Origin: Chloroflexota bacterium | GTDB taxonomy: Bacteria; Chloroflexota; UBA11872; UBA12225; JAJDUF01 | Length of the DNA: 64,000 bases | Reading direction: 5' to 3' | Assembly (NCBI GenBank): GCA_022826725.1 | Contig: JAJDUF010000016.1 | Coordinates: 558,001-622,000 of the forward strand | In this document: piece after piece, positions 52,394-61,189 of the stretch | Numbering within the stretch: position 1 is the stretch's first letter | How the letters are laid out: the number at the start of each line of letters is the position of its first letter | Position numbers and translations under genes: made by a program | The notes under the pieces: model-generated | Databases searched by the model: none | Seen by the model: the letters and a program-made list of their open reading frames with translations, nothing else | Told to the model about the DNA's origin: nothing

Positions 52394-53242
52394 ATGGCAG
52401 ACTTGGTGGTTGACTCGCACCAGCACTTCTGGGATATCGCGCGCTTCGAGTATCCGTGGATGGGGCCGGAGGTGGCACCGATTGCCAAGACGTTCATGCC
52501 GCCCGACCTCGCACCGACCTTGGCCGAGCTGGGGATAGACCGGACAGTGCTCGTGCAAGCGCGAAGCGCGTTGGAGGAAACGACCTGGTTTCTGGAGCTG
52601 GCCACGGAGTACGACTTCATCGCCGGCGTCGTCGGCTGGGTGGACTTGCTGGACCCGAACTTGCCGCGAGTGCTCGACCACCTGCTCGGCCATCCCAAGT
52701 TCAAGGGCGTGCGGCACCAAGTCCACGACGAGCCGGACGAGGCGTGGATTGTCCGCGACGACGTGCTGCGCGGCCTGCGCGAACTGGCCAAGCGCGACAT
52801 TCCCTACGACCTGCTGCTCCGTCCCCCGCACCTGAAGTACGCGCCGCGGGTGGTGGACCGGCTGCCGAACCTCCCGCTGGTCGTAGACCACATCGCCAAG
52901 CCAGAGATCGCCGATGGCACGATTGACGAGTGGACACGCGACATGGAGCGGGTCGCCGCCATCCCGCACGTCTACTGCAAGGTGTCGGGCATGATTACCG
53001 AGGCCGATTGGGATTCCTGGACACCTGCGGACCTGCGCCCCTATGGCGAGGTAGTGGTGGAGCAGTTCGGCTACGACCGCCTGATGTTCGGCAGTGACTG
53101 GCCGGTATGTCTGCTGGCCGGGACCTATCGGCAGGTCTGGGACGCCGCGCACACGACGGTCGGGCCGTTGAGCGACGAAGAGCACGCCAAAGTGTTCGGA
53201 CGCAACGCGGCGACCTTTTACAAGCTGACCGGCGAGGCGTGA
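52394..53242 (+). CDS. Amidohydrolase (COG3618 sugar-lactonase-like)
   Basis: 282 aa from the second ATG, 6 bases after GGAGAG; the first ATG (52388) abuts that site. The TIM-barrel metal motif is DSHQHFWD, followed by QARSALEETTWFLELA, PLVVDHIAKPEI, CKVSGMITEADW and RLMFGSDWPVCLLA. The group includes L-fucono- and L-rhamnono-lactonases and 2-pyrone-4,6-dicarboxylate lactonases. It is probably a lactonase, but no sugar-acid genes are adjacent to confirm this. Confidence 0.86.
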   Translation: MADLVVDSHQHFWDIARFEYPWMGPEVAPIAKTFMPPDLAPTLAELGIDRTVLVQARSALEETTWFLELATEYDFIAGVVGWVDLLDPNLPRVLDHLLGHPKFKGVRHQVHDEPDEAWIVRDDVLRGLRELAKRDIPYDLLLRPPHLKYAPRVVDRLPNLPLVVDHIAKPEIADGTIDEWTRDMERVAAIPHVYCKVSGMITEADWDSWTPADLRPYGEVVVEQFGYDRLMFGSDWPVCLLAGTYRQVWDAAHTTVGPLSDEEHAKVFGRNAATFYKLTGEA

Positions 53243-53344
53243 CACGCCAGCGCGAGGTGTATACTCTCCATTCGAGAGAAGATCGCCGGCAGCGTTGGTC
53301 GTATACGTTGAGCCGACCCGTCATTGACCCAAAGGAGACAAGGC

Positions 53345-53710
53345 ATGGCTACCTCCGCTACACGAGAACACGCCGAGAATCTTTGGAGATACCACGAAAG
53401 TAGCGTGTTGGCGCTGCTCCAGCGCTATAACAAAGAGATAGACGATTTGCGACGGAGGTCCATCATCAGCCAGCTTGCCACGGACCTGGAAGCCGGCGCG
53501 GACAAGACTTACGGCGAAGAAATGCTGGTCGCCTACGCGATATTGGTCGGATTCACCAATCCCGACGGCAGTCTGAGCCTGTCGGTGAAGGACATCGGGA
53601 CGTGGGCTTGGGAGAGCTTCAGCAGGAACCTCCTTATCCTGCGCTGGCCCCCCGTGGCGTGGCCCTACCGTCGCCGTCTCAGCCAGATGTATAAGGAGCG
53701 CATGTCGTAG
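53345..53710 (+). CDS. Small protein of unknown function
   Basis: 121 aa; the ATG at 53345 has AAAGGAG upstream. It is helical and charged: TREHAENLWRYHESSVLALLQRYNKEIDDLRRR, then EEMLVAYAILVGFTNPDGSLSLS. The end is basic. No known family is recognised. GTATACTC at 53259-53266 could be a -10 element for it. Its codon use resembles that of its neighbours. Confidence 0.6.
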   Translation: MATSATREHAENLWRYHESSVLALLQRYNKEIDDLRRRSIISQLATDLEAGADKTYGEEMLVAYAILVGFTNPDGSLSLSVKDIGTWAWESFSRNLLILRWPPVAWPYRRRLSQMYKERMS

Positions 53711-53769
53711 CGCTCCTACGGCCCCATTCTGACCTAACGACTGACAGGCCATAGCCGCACGGAAAGCGC

Positions 53770-53895
53770 CAGGTGTGGTGCGGCTTTGACCTGCCACCCG
53801 GCCCCTTTCCCTCACCGGGAAGGGGCGTCTTGACAGCCGCCGCCTGGCCCCCTCCCTAGCCCTCCCCCGGAGCAAGCTCCAGGGGAGGGAAGCGA
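53770..53895. repeat. Cluster of family A-like hairpins
   Basis: Two hairpins follow each other: ACCCGGCCCCTTTCCCTCACCGGGAAGGGG (53796-53825), and CCCTCCCCCGGAGC-aa-GCTCCAGGGGAGGG (53860-53889). The 259-base gap before the ABC exporter gene otherwise holds nothing recognised. Confidence 0.6.
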
Positions 53896-53969
53896 CTATC
53901 CCCTCTTCACTGACCACTAGCCCCCGGTGCCTTACAGGTATCATAGTGGGGTAGCCCTACGAGCGAGCG

Positions 53970-54947
53970 ATGGATAGCATCACGGTGACCGATCTGGTCA
54001 AACACTATGGCGACTACATAGCCGTCAACGGGATCACGTTTGCCGTGCCGAAAGGCGAGATTTTCGGCTTTCTCGGTCCGAACGGGGCCGGGAAGACGAC
54101 GACCATCAACGTGCTCTGCACGCTCATCAAGCCGACTGCCGGGGCGGCGACGGTCAATGGCTACGACGTACACACTCAGCGTAGCGAGGTGCGGCGCTCG
54201 ATTGGTCTCGTCTTCCAGGAGCCGACACTCGACGACTACCTCACCGCAGAGCAGAACTTGCTCTTTCACGCGTATGCCTATGGCGTGCCACGGGCGGCCC
54301 GGAAAGAGCGGATGCGCGAGCTATTGACGCTCGTGGAGCTGTGGGACAAGCGCAAGCAGAAAATCCGCACCTACTCCGGGGGGATGCGGCGGCGGCTGGA
54401 GCTGGCGCGGGGACTCCTGCACCATCCCGACGTGCTGTTCCTCGACGAGCCGACGCTGGGACTCGATCCCCAAACGCGCCGCCGTATTTGGGACTACATC
54501 CTCGACCTGCGCGAGCGGGAACAGCTGACTATTTTCCTCACGACCCACTACATGGACGAGGCGGAGCACTGCGAGCGTATCGGGATCATAGACAATGGTG
54601 AGATCGTGGCCCTCGACACGCCCGACCGGCTGAAGGACGCCGTCGGTGGCGACCTCGTCACGCTCAAGACGGAGGACAACGCGGCGGCCAAGCGGGAACT
54701 GCACGAGCAGTACCGGGTCCAACCACAGATCGAAGACGGCACCGTGCAATTTGCCGTGCCTCACGGCGACGAGTTCCTGCCCAAGCTACTCCGCAGCTTC
54801 AGCCAACGCATCGTGTCCATTGGGCTGCGGCGGCCGACGCTGGACGACGTGTTCCTCAAGCTCACCGGCCACGCTATTCGCAATGATGAGCCGAGCACCC
54901 GGCAGCAGATGATCGAGACGGTAGCGCGGCGCTGGGGAGGGCGCTGA
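53970..54947 (+). CDS. ABC transporter ATPase (DrrA/ABC-2 export type)
   Basis: 325 aa. Walker A GPNGAGKTTT, Q-loop VFQEPTLDDYLTAEQNL, signature YSGGMRRRLELARG, Walker B LFLDEPTLGLDP and the H-loop TTHYMDEA are complete. The C-terminal extension, ending RRPTLDDVFLKLTGH, is typical of the daunorubicin-resistance type. It pairs with the permease that starts 2 bases later. The substrate is unknown (drug, lipid or small peptide). Confidence 0.92.
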   Translation: MDSITVTDLVKHYGDYIAVNGITFAVPKGEIFGFLGPNGAGKTTTINVLCTLIKPTAGAATVNGYDVHTQRSEVRRSIGLVFQEPTLDDYLTAEQNLLFHAYAYGVPRAARKERMRELLTLVELWDKRKQKIRTYSGGMRRRLELARGLLHHPDVLFLDEPTLGLDPQTRRRIWDYILDLREREQLTIFLTTHYMDEAEHCERIGIIDNGEIVALDTPDRLKDAVGGDLVTLKTEDNAAAKRELHEQYRVQPQIEDGTVQFAVPHGDEFLPKLLRSFSQRIVSIGLRRPTLDDVFLKLTGHAIRNDEPSTRQQMIETVARRWGGR

Positions 54948-54949
54948 TC

Positions 54950-55771
54950 GTGGCCGAGGTATACCGCGGGCTATGGGTTGTCGCCTACCGTGAGCTGCTG
55001 CGCTTCACGCAGGATCGGCCGCGCATGGTCTCGTCGTTTGCCTTTCCGCTGATGTTCCTGCTGATCTTCGGCGCCGGGTTCAGCAACATCATCGGGACGC
55101 TCACGCCCGGCGTAGAGTTCATGATGTTCATGTACCCCGGCATCATTGCCATGTCGGTGCTCACGAACTCCCTCTTTGCGGGTGTTTCCATCGTCTGGGA
55201 CCGCGAATTCGGCTTCCTGAAAGAGGTGCTGGTCGCGCCCATCAGTCGGACGGGGGTGGTCCTGGGCAAGGCCCTCGGCGGCTCAATGGTCGCTTTGGGG
55301 CAGACCATCGTGTTGTTGGCGCTCGCGCCGTTCATGGGCCTGACCGTGACGCCGCTGCTACTGCTCAAGCTCATCCCCACTGTCGCTATCGTCTCGCTGT
55401 GTCTTTCCAGCCTGGGCATTCTGGTGGCCTCACGGATGCGCTCGCAGCAAGGCTTCCAGGTGGTGATCCAGGCCCTGATCTTTCCCCTGATCTTCCTGGC
55501 CGGGGTGTTCTTCCCGATTAGCAGCACCCCCGACTGGCTCCAAGTGATCTCCAAGATCAACCCGTTGACCTACGGCGTGGATGCGATTCGCCAGGTTTTT
55601 CTCGGCGATGCGCTGGCAGCGGCGACGGCAGCCTCCGGCCGCGAGGGGATCGCGCTCGGCGTGACGCTCTTCGACCACACGATGAGCGCCGGTGAAGACC
55701 TGCTGGTCATGGCGCTGCTGGGGATCGTGTTGATGAGTGCCGCGATCTGGGCGTTCAGTAGGCAGGAGTAG
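54950..55771 (+). CDS. ABC-2 type permease
   Basis: 273 aa, GTG start, six membrane helices. TQDRPRMVSSFAFPLMFLLIFGAGF, DREFGFLKEVLVAPISRTGVVLGKALGG and PLIFLAGVFFPIS are typical of DrrB-type permeases. It forms the exporter with the preceding ATPase; the two genes are separated by two bases. Confidence 0.9.
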   Translation: MAEVYRGLWVVAYRELLRFTQDRPRMVSSFAFPLMFLLIFGAGFSNIIGTLTPGVEFMMFMYPGIIAMSVLTNSLFAGVSIVWDREFGFLKEVLVAPISRTGVVLGKALGGSMVALGQTIVLLALAPFMGLTVTPLLLLKLIPTVAIVSLCLSSLGILVASRMRSQQGFQVVIQALIFPLIFLAGVFFPISSTPDWLQVISKINPLTYGVDAIRQVFLGDALAAATAASGREGIALGVTLFDHTMSAGEDLLVMALLGIVLMSAAIWAFSRQE

Positions 55772-55804
55772 CCGCGGGGGATCGCATTCGGAGAGCACGG
55801 GGCA

Positions 55805-56857
55805 ATGAGCGGTCGCACAGCCGTACACGACGAGCTCCCTGGCACAGCGTCTTCTACCGCGTGGTCGGGGACGGTGCTGTGGGTGAGTGGCGGCTTCTAC
55901 GACGTGCAGACCGATCACGGGATCGTCCGCTGCGTGCTACGCGAGCGGCTCCGCAAGAATCTCGTCTACCCGGAGAGCCGGGGCCGGCGCAAGCGCGTGC
56001 AGGCGGTACGCAAACAGGAAATCGTCGAGCCGGCGGTGGCCGGGGACCGGGTGCGGATTGCCCCGCCCACCGCCGCGCAAAGCGGCACCGAGCCGATCGG
56101 CACCATCGAGGAAATCCTGCCGCGCAGCAGGGAATTCACCAGACAGGCGGTGCTCGGCCATGACCGCGGCGGCCACACGGCGGGGCAGACGATCATTGCC
56201 AATCTCGACCAACTCATCGTGGTGATATCGGCCCGCCGGCCGGAGCCGCGGGTGGGACTGATTGACCGCTTTCTGGCTGCCGCTGAAGCCGCCGAACTGG
56301 CTGCGCTCGTCTGCGTCAACAAGCTCGATCTCGGTCTCGCCCCGGCCCTCGACGCCGAGCTACAGGTGTTCGAGGATATTGGCTATCCGGTGGTACGCAC
56401 GAGCGCCACGAGCGCCCAGGGGATTGACGTGCTCCGCGAGCAGCTACGCGATCACGTCTCGGCGTTTGTCGGCGCCTCGGGAGTGGGCAAGTCCACCCTG
56501 CTCAATGCCCTGCAGCCGGAGCTGGCCCTGCGGGTCGGCGCGGTGAGCGAGGCAACCGGCAAGGGGAAGCACACGACCCGCCACGCCCGCTTGATTCCGC
56601 TGGAGAGTGGCGGTTTCGTCGCCGATACGCCGGGGCTGCGCCAGCTCAGTCTGTGGGAGGTCAGCCCGGAAGAGGTGGAGTGGTGCTTCCGCGAGTTCCG
56701 CCCGCTGCTCGGCACCTGCAAGTTCGGCAACTGCGCCCATACCGGCGAAATCGGCTGCGCCATCGCAGCAGCCGTCGAATCCGGTGCGATTGACCGGCGC
56801 CGGCTGGAGAGCTACCGGCGTCTGTACGCCGGCCAAAGCGAGCAACTGCCCTACTGA
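55805..56857 (+). CDS. rsgA: Ribosome small-subunit GTPase RsgA
   Basis: 350 aa. It has the circularly permuted GTPase order: NKLD first (VCVNKLDLG), then GASGVGKSTLLNAL as the P-loop, then TRHARLI and ADTPGLR; the C-terminal zinc-binding region has CKFGNCAHTGEIGC. An OB-fold domain is N-terminal. It checks 30S subunit maturation. It starts 33 bases after the permease gene. Confidence 0.95.
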   Translation: MSGRTAVHDELPGTASSTAWSGTVLWVSGGFYDVQTDHGIVRCVLRERLRKNLVYPESRGRRKRVQAVRKQEIVEPAVAGDRVRIAPPTAAQSGTEPIGTIEEILPRSREFTRQAVLGHDRGGHTAGQTIIANLDQLIVVISARRPEPRVGLIDRFLAAAEAAELAALVCVNKLDLGLAPALDAELQVFEDIGYPVVRTSATSAQGIDVLREQLRDHVSAFVGASGVGKSTLLNALQPELALRVGAVSEATGKGKHTTRHARLIPLESGGFVADTPGLRQLSLWEVSPEEVEWCFREFRPLLGTCKFGNCAHTGEIGCAIAAAVESGAIDRRRLESYRRLYAGQSEQLPY

Positions 56858-56869
56858 ACTCACCCTTGT

Positions 56870-57080
56870 CAGCCCCCCTATGGCCCCCCCGCAGTGCGGG
56901 GGGACGGGCGCAACACGTTGCGCCTCTACGGCGTTGGTGGGGGCGACGGTGGTACTCACCCCCCGGCCCCTTCCCTGGCAGGGAAGGGGAGGCTAGATTC
57001 CCACTTTCGCGGGCATGACGGGCCGGGGCGGGCTAGACGCCCTCGGCTGACGGCCGATAGCTGACGGCTCAGAGCCGATA
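56870..57080. repeat. Mosaic of families E, A, B and C repeats
   Basis: In order: a family E arm (CCTATGGCCCCCCC, 56878-56891), GGCGCAACACGTTGCGCC hairpin, a family A hairpin (56955-56990), an imperfect family B hairpin (56995-57022), and a family C stretch GGCTGACGGCCGATAGCTGACGG (57044-57066). All of the gap between rsgA and galE is repeats. Confidence 0.65.
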
Positions 57081-57081
57081 G

Positions 57082-58068
57082 CTACTCGGCGTAGCCGTGT
57101 GGGTGGTGGCGATGCCATTCCCAGGCGCTCGCCACTATCGCTTCGAGGGACGCATAGCGCGGTCGCCAGCCGAGGTCGGCCGTCAGGCGAGCGGAGTCGG
57201 CCACGAGCACGGCCGGGTCACCGGGCCGGGCCGGCTGTTCGATGACCGGGAGCGGATTACCCGTGACACTGCGTACCGCTGCCACGACCTCGCGGACCGA
57301 CGCGCCGGTCCCGGTGCCGACGTTGTAGGCGGCGGCGGCCGGGCGCCCCGCTGCGAGCGCCTGCAATGCCAGGACGTGCGCCTGGGCCAGGTCCACCACG
57401 TGGATATAGTCGCGGATAGCGGTGCCATCCGGCGTGGGATAGTCGGTACCGAACACCTGCACGGCCGGTCGTTGGCCCAAGGGGACCTGCAAGACGAGCG
57501 GGATGAGATGTGTCTCGGGGTGGTGGGCCTCGCCGAGGCGCGTGCTGGCACCGGCGGCGTTGAAATAGCGCAGCGAGATCGAGCGTAGGCCGGAGGTGCG
57601 GGCAAACCAGCCGAGGGCGCGCTCGAAGGTCACCTTGGTCTCGCCATAGACGCTCACCGGCGCGAGCGACTGGGTCTCCGCCAGCGGCGTGCGTGCCGGC
57701 TCGCCGTAGACACCGGCGGTCGAGGAGAAGACGAGCAGGCGCACGTTGGCGGCGAGCATGGCCTCGACCAGGTGCAAGCCATTGATGACGTTGTTGCGGT
57801 AGTACCGGTCGGGCTGCCGCATCGACTCCGGCACGAGGATGGACCCGGCCATGTGGACGACCGCTTCAATGCGCTGCTCGCGCAGGAGCGGCGCAAGGCG
57901 GGCGCGATCAGCCAAGTCGGCGACGACGAGGCGGGCCGCCGGCGTGACCGCTGCGCGGTGGCCGTTGCTGAGGTTGTCGAGGACAGTGACTTGGTAGCCA
58001 GCGTGCGTTAGCTCTTCGACGATCACGCTGCCGACGTAGCCGGCGCCACCAGTGACGAGAATGTTCAT
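57082..58068 (-). CDS. galE: UDP-glucose 4-epimerase
   Basis: 328 aa. GGAGYVGS is the NAD-binding loop, FSSTAGVYGE the catalytic Ser/Thr, and SVYGETK (YxxxK) the active-site Tyr and Lys; RYFNAAGAS and RDYIHVVDLAQAH are GalE-specific. It supplies UDP-galactose, probably for the surface glycans made from this region. Its end touches the family C repeat. Confidence 0.93.
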   Translation of the reverse strand: MNILVTGGAGYVGSVIVEELTHAGYQVTVLDNLSNGHRAAVTPAARLVVADLADRARLAPLLREQRIEAVVHMAGSILVPESMRQPDRYYRNNVINGLHLVEAMLAANVRLLVFSSTAGVYGEPARTPLAETQSLAPVSVYGETKVTFERALGWFARTSGLRSISLRYFNAAGASTRLGEAHHPETHLIPLVLQVPLGQRPAVQVFGTDYPTPDGTAIRDYIHVVDLAQAHVLALQALAAGRPAAAAYNVGTGTGASVREVVAAVRSVTGNPLPVIEQPARPGDPAVLVADSARLTADLGWRPRYASLEAIVASAWEWHRHHPHGYAE

Positions 58069-58097
58069 CGGACGCTACCGGAAATGCGCCACCTACT

Positions 58098-59744
58098 CTA
58101 ATCGGATTGTGCCGCGCTGTCACGTCCGCCCGGCAGCCGCGCCCGGAGCTGCGCCAACTCCGGCGCACCCAGCAGCCACGCGACCAAGCCGTAGACGAGC
58201 ACTCCCAAGCCGGCGACTGCCAAAGCGTGCCCTAGGCGGCGGGCGAGCGTCGCCAAGGGCGTCGTGACCGGTGGCGGGTCAAGCCAGCCTAGGAAGGCGA
58301 CGAGCACGAGCACGCTCACCAGCACGGCGGCGGCAAGCACCGTGCGGAGGAGCGACGCCGGCAGATCGGTTCGACCGAGGCTGGGCAAGCGGCGCCGGAG
58401 CAGGAAGAACAACACCACGGCCTCGACCGTTGTGACGGCGGAGAGCGCCATTGCCAACGCCACGTGCTCCAACCGGCCCACGAGGAGCAGGGCTAGTGCC
58501 ACGTAGCTCACCATCGCGAGCGCCCCGGCCACCACCGGAGTGCGGGTGTCGTAGAGCGCAAAGAAGCTGCGCGTCAGGATTTCGAGCGCCGCGTGGGCCG
58601 GTAGCCCCAGCGCGTACCAAGAGAGGGCCGCAACGGTGATGGCGGTGGACTCGGCGGTGAAGGCATTGCGTTCGAGCAGCGCGGCGACGAACGGGCGGCC
58701 GGCAATGGCGAGCAGGACGGCGGAGGGGACGGTCAGGAAGAGCACGAGGCCCAGCATCCGGCTACTGGTCCACGCCAGCGCCTGAGCACGGCCTTGCGCC
58801 GCCAGGTTGGCAAAGGTGGGGAAGATCGCGTCGCCAATACTCATCCCAAAGATGCCGAGGGGCAACATCATCACGAGCCACGCATAGTTCAACGCAGCGA
58901 CCCGCCCCTCGGGCAGTACGGAAGCGATGCTCGTCGTCAGTAGGACGTTGAGGTGAACGACGCCCTGCCCGATCAAGCGCGGCCCCATTAGCCGCGCGAT
59001 GTCGCGCACGGCCGCATCGTGCAGCCCCAGTCGCGGTGTGTAACGCACGCCGCGACTGATGAGCGAGGGCAGCTGGATGAGCAGGTACAGCCCGGCGCCG
59101 CAGACGGCGCCGACCGCCAGGCCGGTCACGCCGGCCTCGCCGCGCGCCACGGTCAGCGCCGCGGTGAGGATAGCGGCGTTGTACAACACCAAGCCGAGCG
59201 CCGGGGCGAGAAAGTGGTCGAGCGTGTTCAGCGCGCGCCGCGTGACCTCGCCCAAGGCAAACAGGACCGGCGAAAGCGCGAGGATACGCACGAGGACGAC
59301 CAGCCGTTCGGCCGCCGCGCCGGTGAAGCCGGGGAAAACGACGACCACCAGCCAGGGGGCAAACACCACCAGCGCCAGCGCCGCCAGGCCGCAAGCCAGC
59401 ACAATGAGTGAGCCAACGGCGGAGGCCAATCGCCAGAGCGCCGCGCGCCGGTCTCGCGCCAACGTGCGGGCGAAGACCGGGATTAGCGCGGAGCCGAGCG
59501 CACCACCCGCCAGGAGGCTGAAGATCGTATCGGGCAGCCGAAAGGCGGCCACGTAGAGGTCGTTGTCGAGCGAGGTGCCGAACTGGGCACCAATGGCGAT
59601 GTCACGCGCCAGACCGACCAAGCGGCTGGCGATGAAGGCGCCAGTGAGGATGACCGCAGGCCGTAAGAAGGAGACGCCAGCGGCCTCAACTGGGGCGCCG
59701 GGGTCCTCGGTGCCAGCGGGGGGAGCGGCGAGGCGACGCGACAC
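58098..59744 (-). CDS. murJ: Lipid II flippase MurJ
   Basis: 548 aa, about 14 membrane helices. IASRLVGLARDIAIGAQFG, FRLPDTIFSLLAGGALGSALIPVF and GMSIGDAIFPTFANLAAQG are the MurJ/MviN pattern, with the basic residues of the lipid II cavity. It flips lipid II for the mre/rodA machinery. It is followed by galE after 29 bases on the same strand. Confidence 0.92.
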   Translation of the reverse strand: MSRRLAAPPAGTEDPGAPVEAAGVSFLRPAVILTGAFIASRLVGLARDIAIGAQFGTSLDNDLYVAAFRLPDTIFSLLAGGALGSALIPVFARTLARDRRAALWRLASAVGSLIVLACGLAALALVVFAPWLVVVVFPGFTGAAAERLVVLVRILALSPVLFALGEVTRRALNTLDHFLAPALGLVLYNAAILTAALTVARGEAGVTGLAVGAVCGAGLYLLIQLPSLISRGVRYTPRLGLHDAAVRDIARLMGPRLIGQGVVHLNVLLTTSIASVLPEGRVAALNYAWLVMMLPLGIFGMSIGDAIFPTFANLAAQGRAQALAWTSSRMLGLVLFLTVPSAVLLAIAGRPFVAALLERNAFTAESTAITVAALSWYALGLPAHAALEILTRSFFALYDTRTPVVAGALAMVSYVALALLLVGRLEHVALAMALSAVTTVEAVVLFFLLRRRLPSLGRTDLPASLLRTVLAAAVLVSVLVLVAFLGWLDPPPVTTPLATLARRLGHALAVAGLGVLVYGLVAWLLGAPELAQLRARLPGGRDSAAQSD

Positions 59745-59796
59745 GGCTGCATTCTACCGTGCAAACGGCGCGCCGCGCCGGGGTAGGGACGGCCGG

Positions 59797-59805
59797 TGCT
59801 ACACT
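59797..59805 (+). promoter_or_regulatory. Extended -10 promoter of the GT4-GH57 pair
   Basis: TGCTACACT, 38 bases before the start codon, without a good -35. The same extended form (TGCTAnAnT) precedes ftsH and wzm. Confidence 0.45.
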
Positions 59806-59843
59806 GAGTACATCGCACACCCGGTTGACAGGGCACAGCAAGT

Positions 59844-61187
59844 ATGTCAGCGTCACCGCCAACGCATGTCGGCCGGCGCGGGATCACCCCGGATACGGCC
59901 GAGTTTGTCATCCTTTCGTTCGAGGGTCCTGACCAACCGTACTCGCAGGCGGGCGGCCTCGGTGTGCGTGTGACCGAGCTATCGCAGGCGCTCGCCGAGG
60001 CCGGCTTTCGCACCACCCTCGTCTTCATCGGTGATCCGGCGCTGCCGTCGGTCGAGCAGCGCGTTCACGACCGCCTGACATTGCGGCGCTGGGGACAGTG
60101 GCTGAGTCAGCATCATCCTGGCGGCGTCTACGACGGCGAGGCGGCCAAGGTTGCCGACTACGGCGGCTCAGTGCCCTACTTTGTGCTCGACGAGCTTGCC
60201 CGGTCCGCCGCGGCGGCCAACCGCTTGCTGGTCGTGCTGGCCGAGGACTGGCAAACGGCGGACGCGCTGTGCCATCTCAGTGACCTGCTCGCCTATTTCG
60301 ATCTCCGTGACCGCGCCCTGCTGCTGTGGAACGCGAACAACGACTTCTCATTCGGCCACATCAACTGGGGACGCCTGGGCTACGTGGCCACGCTGACGAC
60401 CGTGAGCCGCTACATGAAGCACGTCCTGTGGAAGATAGGGATCAATCCGCTCGTGATCCCCAACGGCATTCCGGAGAGTTTTCTCGCGCCACCCGACTCC
60501 AAGCAGGTCGCGGCGCTGCGGGAGGCGGTGGGAGGCAGCCCTTTTCTCTTCAAGATCGGGCGCTTTGACCCCAGCAAGCGCTGGTTGATGGCCGTAGACG
60601 CGGCAGTGCGCCTGAAGCAGCGGGGGCAGCGCGTCAAGCTGCTCATGCGTGGGGGGATGGAGCCGCACGGTGGCGAGGTCATCCATCACGCCTACAGTCA
60701 AGGGCTGGCCGTGCATGACGTAGTGGTGTCGGACCAGGAGTTCGAGACACTATGCGAGGCGATTGCTGCCGCGGCGGACGCCGACATCATTAATCTGCGC
60801 TCGTTCATCAGCGACGACTTCAAGCGCGTCTGCTACCGCGCCGCCGACGTGGTACTGGCCAATAGCGGCCACGAGCCGTTCGGTATTGTCGGTCTGGAGG
60901 TGATGGGCGCCGGGGGTATTGTGGTGCTGGGTGGCACCGGCGAGGACTACGCCATTCCGTTCGAGAACTGCCTGGTTGCCGAGACCGACGACCCGGAGGA
61001 GATCGTCGGGTACGTGACTACATTGCGAATGCAGCCGGCCGTGCTCACGAACATACGGACCGAGGCCCGGAAGACGGCGGCGCTGTTCACGTGGGACCAC
61101 GTCATCGGCAATTTGGTCAGTAGACTCAACTATCTGGCCGCGGCGCAGCAGGCGGTCTTCAGTGGTCGCGGAGGTTACGGAGCGTAG
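59844..61187 (+). CDS. Starch-synthase-like family 4/5 glycosyltransferase
   Basis: 447 aa. SQAGGLGVRVTELSQALAEAGF resembles the K-x-G-G-L opening of glycogen synthase, with S-x-A instead. LLWNANNDFSFGHINWG, VIPNGIPESFL, FLFKIGRFDPSKRW and HEPFGIVGLEVMGAGG (E-x7-E) follow. It is linked by two bases to a GH57 gene, a pairing seen in alpha-glucan metabolism. Role: probably synthesis or remodelling of an alpha-glucan or glucosyl oligosaccharide. Confidence 0.85.
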   Translation: MSASPPTHVGRRGITPDTAEFVILSFEGPDQPYSQAGGLGVRVTELSQALAEAGFRTTLVFIGDPALPSVEQRVHDRLTLRRWGQWLSQHHPGGVYDGEAAKVADYGGSVPYFVLDELARSAAAANRLLVVLAEDWQTADALCHLSDLLAYFDLRDRALLLWNANNDFSFGHINWGRLGYVATLTTVSRYMKHVLWKIGINPLVIPNGIPESFLAPPDSKQVAALREAVGGSPFLFKIGRFDPSKRWLMAVDAAVRLKQRGQRVKLLMRGGMEPHGGEVIHHAYSQGLAVHDVVVSDQEFETLCEAIAAAADADIINLRSFISDDFKRVCYRAADVVLANSGHEPFGIVGLEVMGAGGIVVLGGTGEDYAIPFENCLVAETDDPEEIVGYVTTLRMQPAVLTNIRTEARKTAALFTWDHVIGNLVSRLNYLAAAQQAVFSGRGGYGA

Positions 61188-61189
61188 CG

